Positions 62,039 through 64,000 of a DNA stretch of 64,000 nt are shown in pieces. The notes beneath the pieces were generated by a model. That model did no database searches. It had not been told where the DNA came from and saw only the letters and a list, made by a program, of their open reading frames with translations. Source of the DNA: Botryotinia globosa. Taxonomy: Eukaryota; Ascomycota; Leotiomycetes; Helotiales; Sclerotiniaceae. The stretch covers positions 806,001-870,000 of the forward strand of contig RCSZ01000017.1 in NCBI GenBank assembly GCA_014898425.1. The letters run 5' to 3'. How positions within the stretch are numbered: position 1 is the first letter of the stretch; each line of letters starts with the position of its first letter. The position numbers were made by a program, and so were the translations under genes.

Positions 62039-62686
62039 CTACCCACATCTCCCATCCCTCCACCCCGTCCTCCACCTCTCTTCCCAGCGCTCGCAATCAA
62101 ACTCCCTCTTCCCCAACTTCCGATTCACATCGTTATGGGCCTCGCACATCCACTTCCCAAACTCCGCGCGACTTTCCGTGCGCACCTTATTCTCAGCCAT
62201 GTAGGATTGGAAATCGGAGGCGCAGGTCCAGCAGGGGTAGAGTTGGGAGAAGAGGCTCATGAAGGTGGAGATGTTGGTGCGGTCGGTGGGGGTGGGGGTG
62301 CTGGGGTACGAGGCAGACAGCGTGTGCAGGAAGGTCCAGGAGGCGCGGCCGAGGGCTTCGATGTCGGGGGGGCAGTCGGTGGGTGGGCTGGGCGTGCTGG
62401 GTGCGGAGGTTTGCGAGGTTTGGAGAGATTTGGTGGTGCTGGTGAAGGAGGCGAAGGAGTTGCAGGAGCGGCAGCTGGGGGGGAGGGTTAGTTGGGGGTT
62501 GCGCGGATGTAGGGGATGTGGTAAGATATGGTTGAGAGGAGGAAGGGGGGCGAGGGGAGAATCAGTATGTATGACTTACGGTTTCCCATCTTTTCCCAAT
62601 ATTACACCTTTGGGATATTTCTTGGGAGGGGCGGCCGCGCTCGCGGTAGGTGTATTTGTGGTTTCATCCTGTGTATCGTCTGCCAT
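62039..62686 (-). CDS. ERV1: FAD-linked sulfhydryl oxidase Erv1/ALR
   Basis: Two exons (62580-62686, 62039-62474) with a 105-bp intron; 180 residues. In the mitochondrial intermembrane space it re-oxidises Mia40 and passes electrons to cytochrome c. Visible features: N-terminal shuttle pair CRSC (37-40), DIEALGRASWTFLHTLSASY, the catalytic pair YPCWTC (117 and 120), and FGKWMCEAHNDVNRKLGKR with structural cysteines 146 and 163. No presequence, as expected for import by Mia40. Exon 2 uses C-ending codons almost throughout, unlike neighbouring genes. Confidence 0.93.
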
Positions 62687-63082
62687 TTTCACTTTTATTA
62701 TTCGAATGAAGGAAAAGGAATAGATGAAAGATATATGAAGTTTGGAAAATGTATACAAATGTCTAGATGTATTAATAATTGAAGCTCTGGTTTGTAAGAA
62801 AAGGAAAATGATCGGCCTTTTCCGCATTTTCCGCATGGGTACAGGGGTATGGTTTAAGCTTAAAAGATTGACATGTCATTGACGAATAGCAAGAGGTGTG
62901 GTTCTGATAGCTTGGAGCAGAGGCTAATCGTCATTTCTCCGACATGTGCCCCGCAAGTGGGATAACTAGGTAGATGGATCAAGTTTCATGCGCTTTTCAC
63001 GATCGTGAGGTTTTGACGTTTGGATCTACAGAAATTACGACACGAAAGAATCTTGGAAGATAGGAGGGAAGAGAATTGAGGA
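62687..63082. promoter_or_regulatory. Divergent promoter ERV1 / HEM4
   Basis: 396 bp between two divergent starts; two tandem TTTTCCGCA copies at ~62818-62834. No gene inside. Confidence 0.6.
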
Positions 63083-64000
63083 ATGGAAAGAATGGGTGGA
63101 ATACCGACGTTTTTGTTGAAAACGAAGAGTGTGCCGAATGATGGGTACGAGGAGAGGTTTGAGGAAGTGAGTTTTAATGCGATGAGGTATGGGGGAGGGG
63201 TGGAGGGGAGTGAAAGGGGGTTTGAACCGATCTTTGTGCCGGTATTGGAACATAGGTTTGTGGATGAAGGAGTCGATGAGGTTAAGAGGTTGCTTACGGA
63301 GAGGAGCATTGGGAATGAAGAGGGGAAGAAATACGGAGGCTTGATTTTTACAAGTCAGCGGGCTGTGGAACTATTTGCTAAGTTGGTGGAGGAGGGGAAG
63401 AATAAAGATGGTATGTGATGAATTTTATTTGATTGAGTGTTGTAGATTATTTACTAACAACATTCTAGAGAGCGATGAATGGCCACATCTACAAAATATA
63501 CCAGTCTACACCGTCGGCCCAGCTACTTCACGAGCATTACGATCGATACCTCAAACCCCCGCCTTGAATATATTTGGAGCCGAATCAGGAAATGGAGAAG
63601 CGTTGGCACATTACATGCTAGAACATTATGGGAATTGGTACAAGGATCGCTCCATAAAGCCATCTCTACTTTTCATGGTTGGAGAGCAAAGAAGAGATAT
63701 CATTCCCAAAACATTGATGAATCCAGAATTGTCAGCCGAGAAGCGAATTCAAGTCGATGAAATAGTGGTTTATGGTACGGGAGTCATGGAATCTTTTGAG
63801 GAAGATTTCAAAGCTTTGTTGAAGGAGACGGAGGATAGGGATACGAGATGGGTAGTTGTTTTTTCACCGACAGGATGCGATGCTATGTTACGATCACTCG
63901 GGATGTTAGATGCCCAAACTGGGAAAATAAAACGAGCGGATGAACAGGAGGATGGGAAGAGAAAAACCTTTATAGCGACGATTGGACCTACCACGAGGGA
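63083..64000 (+). CDS. HEM4: Uroporphyrinogen-III synthase, 3' end outside window
   Basis: Exon 1 63083-63410, intron 63411-63468 (GTATGT, ACTAAC branch, CTAG), exon 2 from 63469 running off the window end. The enzyme closes and inverts ring D of hydroxymethylbilane in haem synthesis, in the cytosol. Landmarks: PTFLLKTKSVPNDGYEERFE, GLIFTSQRAVELFAK, IPVYTVGPATSRAL, NIFGAESGNGEALAHYML, LLFMVGEQRRDIIPKTL, WVVVFSPTGCDAMLRSLG and the conserved FIATIGPTT near the edge. About 285 residues are visible, most of the expected protein. Confidence 0.92.

Overview
The window is nuclear DNA of a filamentous ascomycete. Evidence: short GT-AG introns of about 50-120 bp with CTAAC/CTAAT-like branch points, typical fungal proteins, and C:G-to-T:A decay of repeats of the RIP (repeat-induced point mutation) type. 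The protein set and the TAGGTA/TACCTA-rich spacers would fit a Leotiomycete such as a Botrytis or Sclerotinia relative, but that placement is inference.

There are two compartments. Positions 1 to about 36 kb are accessory and repeat-rich. A RIP-decayed Ty3/gypsy retroelement (734-9309) sits inside a TAA microsatellite. After a secreted acidic-tailed protein (10416-11681) come three dead genes on the minus strand: a gag relic, a glutathione S-transferase carrying a 697-bp MITE in an intron, and an S53 sedolisin peptidase. From 19.1 to 36 kb four minus-strand genes (A-D) encode proteins of unknown function that share one ~60-residue module ending in a (F/N)DW...LN signature. Interspersed are a hAT-like MITE, a Tc1/mariner-like element holding a nested solo LTR, and a yellow/royal-jelly-like secreted protein gene. 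This undescribed four-member module family is the best candidate here for new biology.

From 37 kb on, the genes are conserved and closely packed: UDP-glucose:glycoprotein glucosyltransferase (minus), head-to-head with coatomer alpha (plus); a four-exon small membrane protein; a DPH7-like diphthine methyltransferase; a DUF1917/Bles03-family protein; the NatC catalytic subunit Mak3; phospholipid:diacylglycerol acyltransferase; an unusual Ser/Arg/Pro-rich locus with overlapping reading frames; sulfhydryl oxidase Erv1; and the start of uroporphyrinogen-III synthase, cut by the window end.

Several housekeeping products act along the secretory pathway or in the ER (UGGT in the lumen, PDAT in the membrane, COPI alpha in Golgi-to-ER return), but apart from the shared UGGT/COPI promoter this looks like ordinary gene order. 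Exon coordinates were worked out by hand from splice signals and reading-frame arithmetic; no homology search was run.
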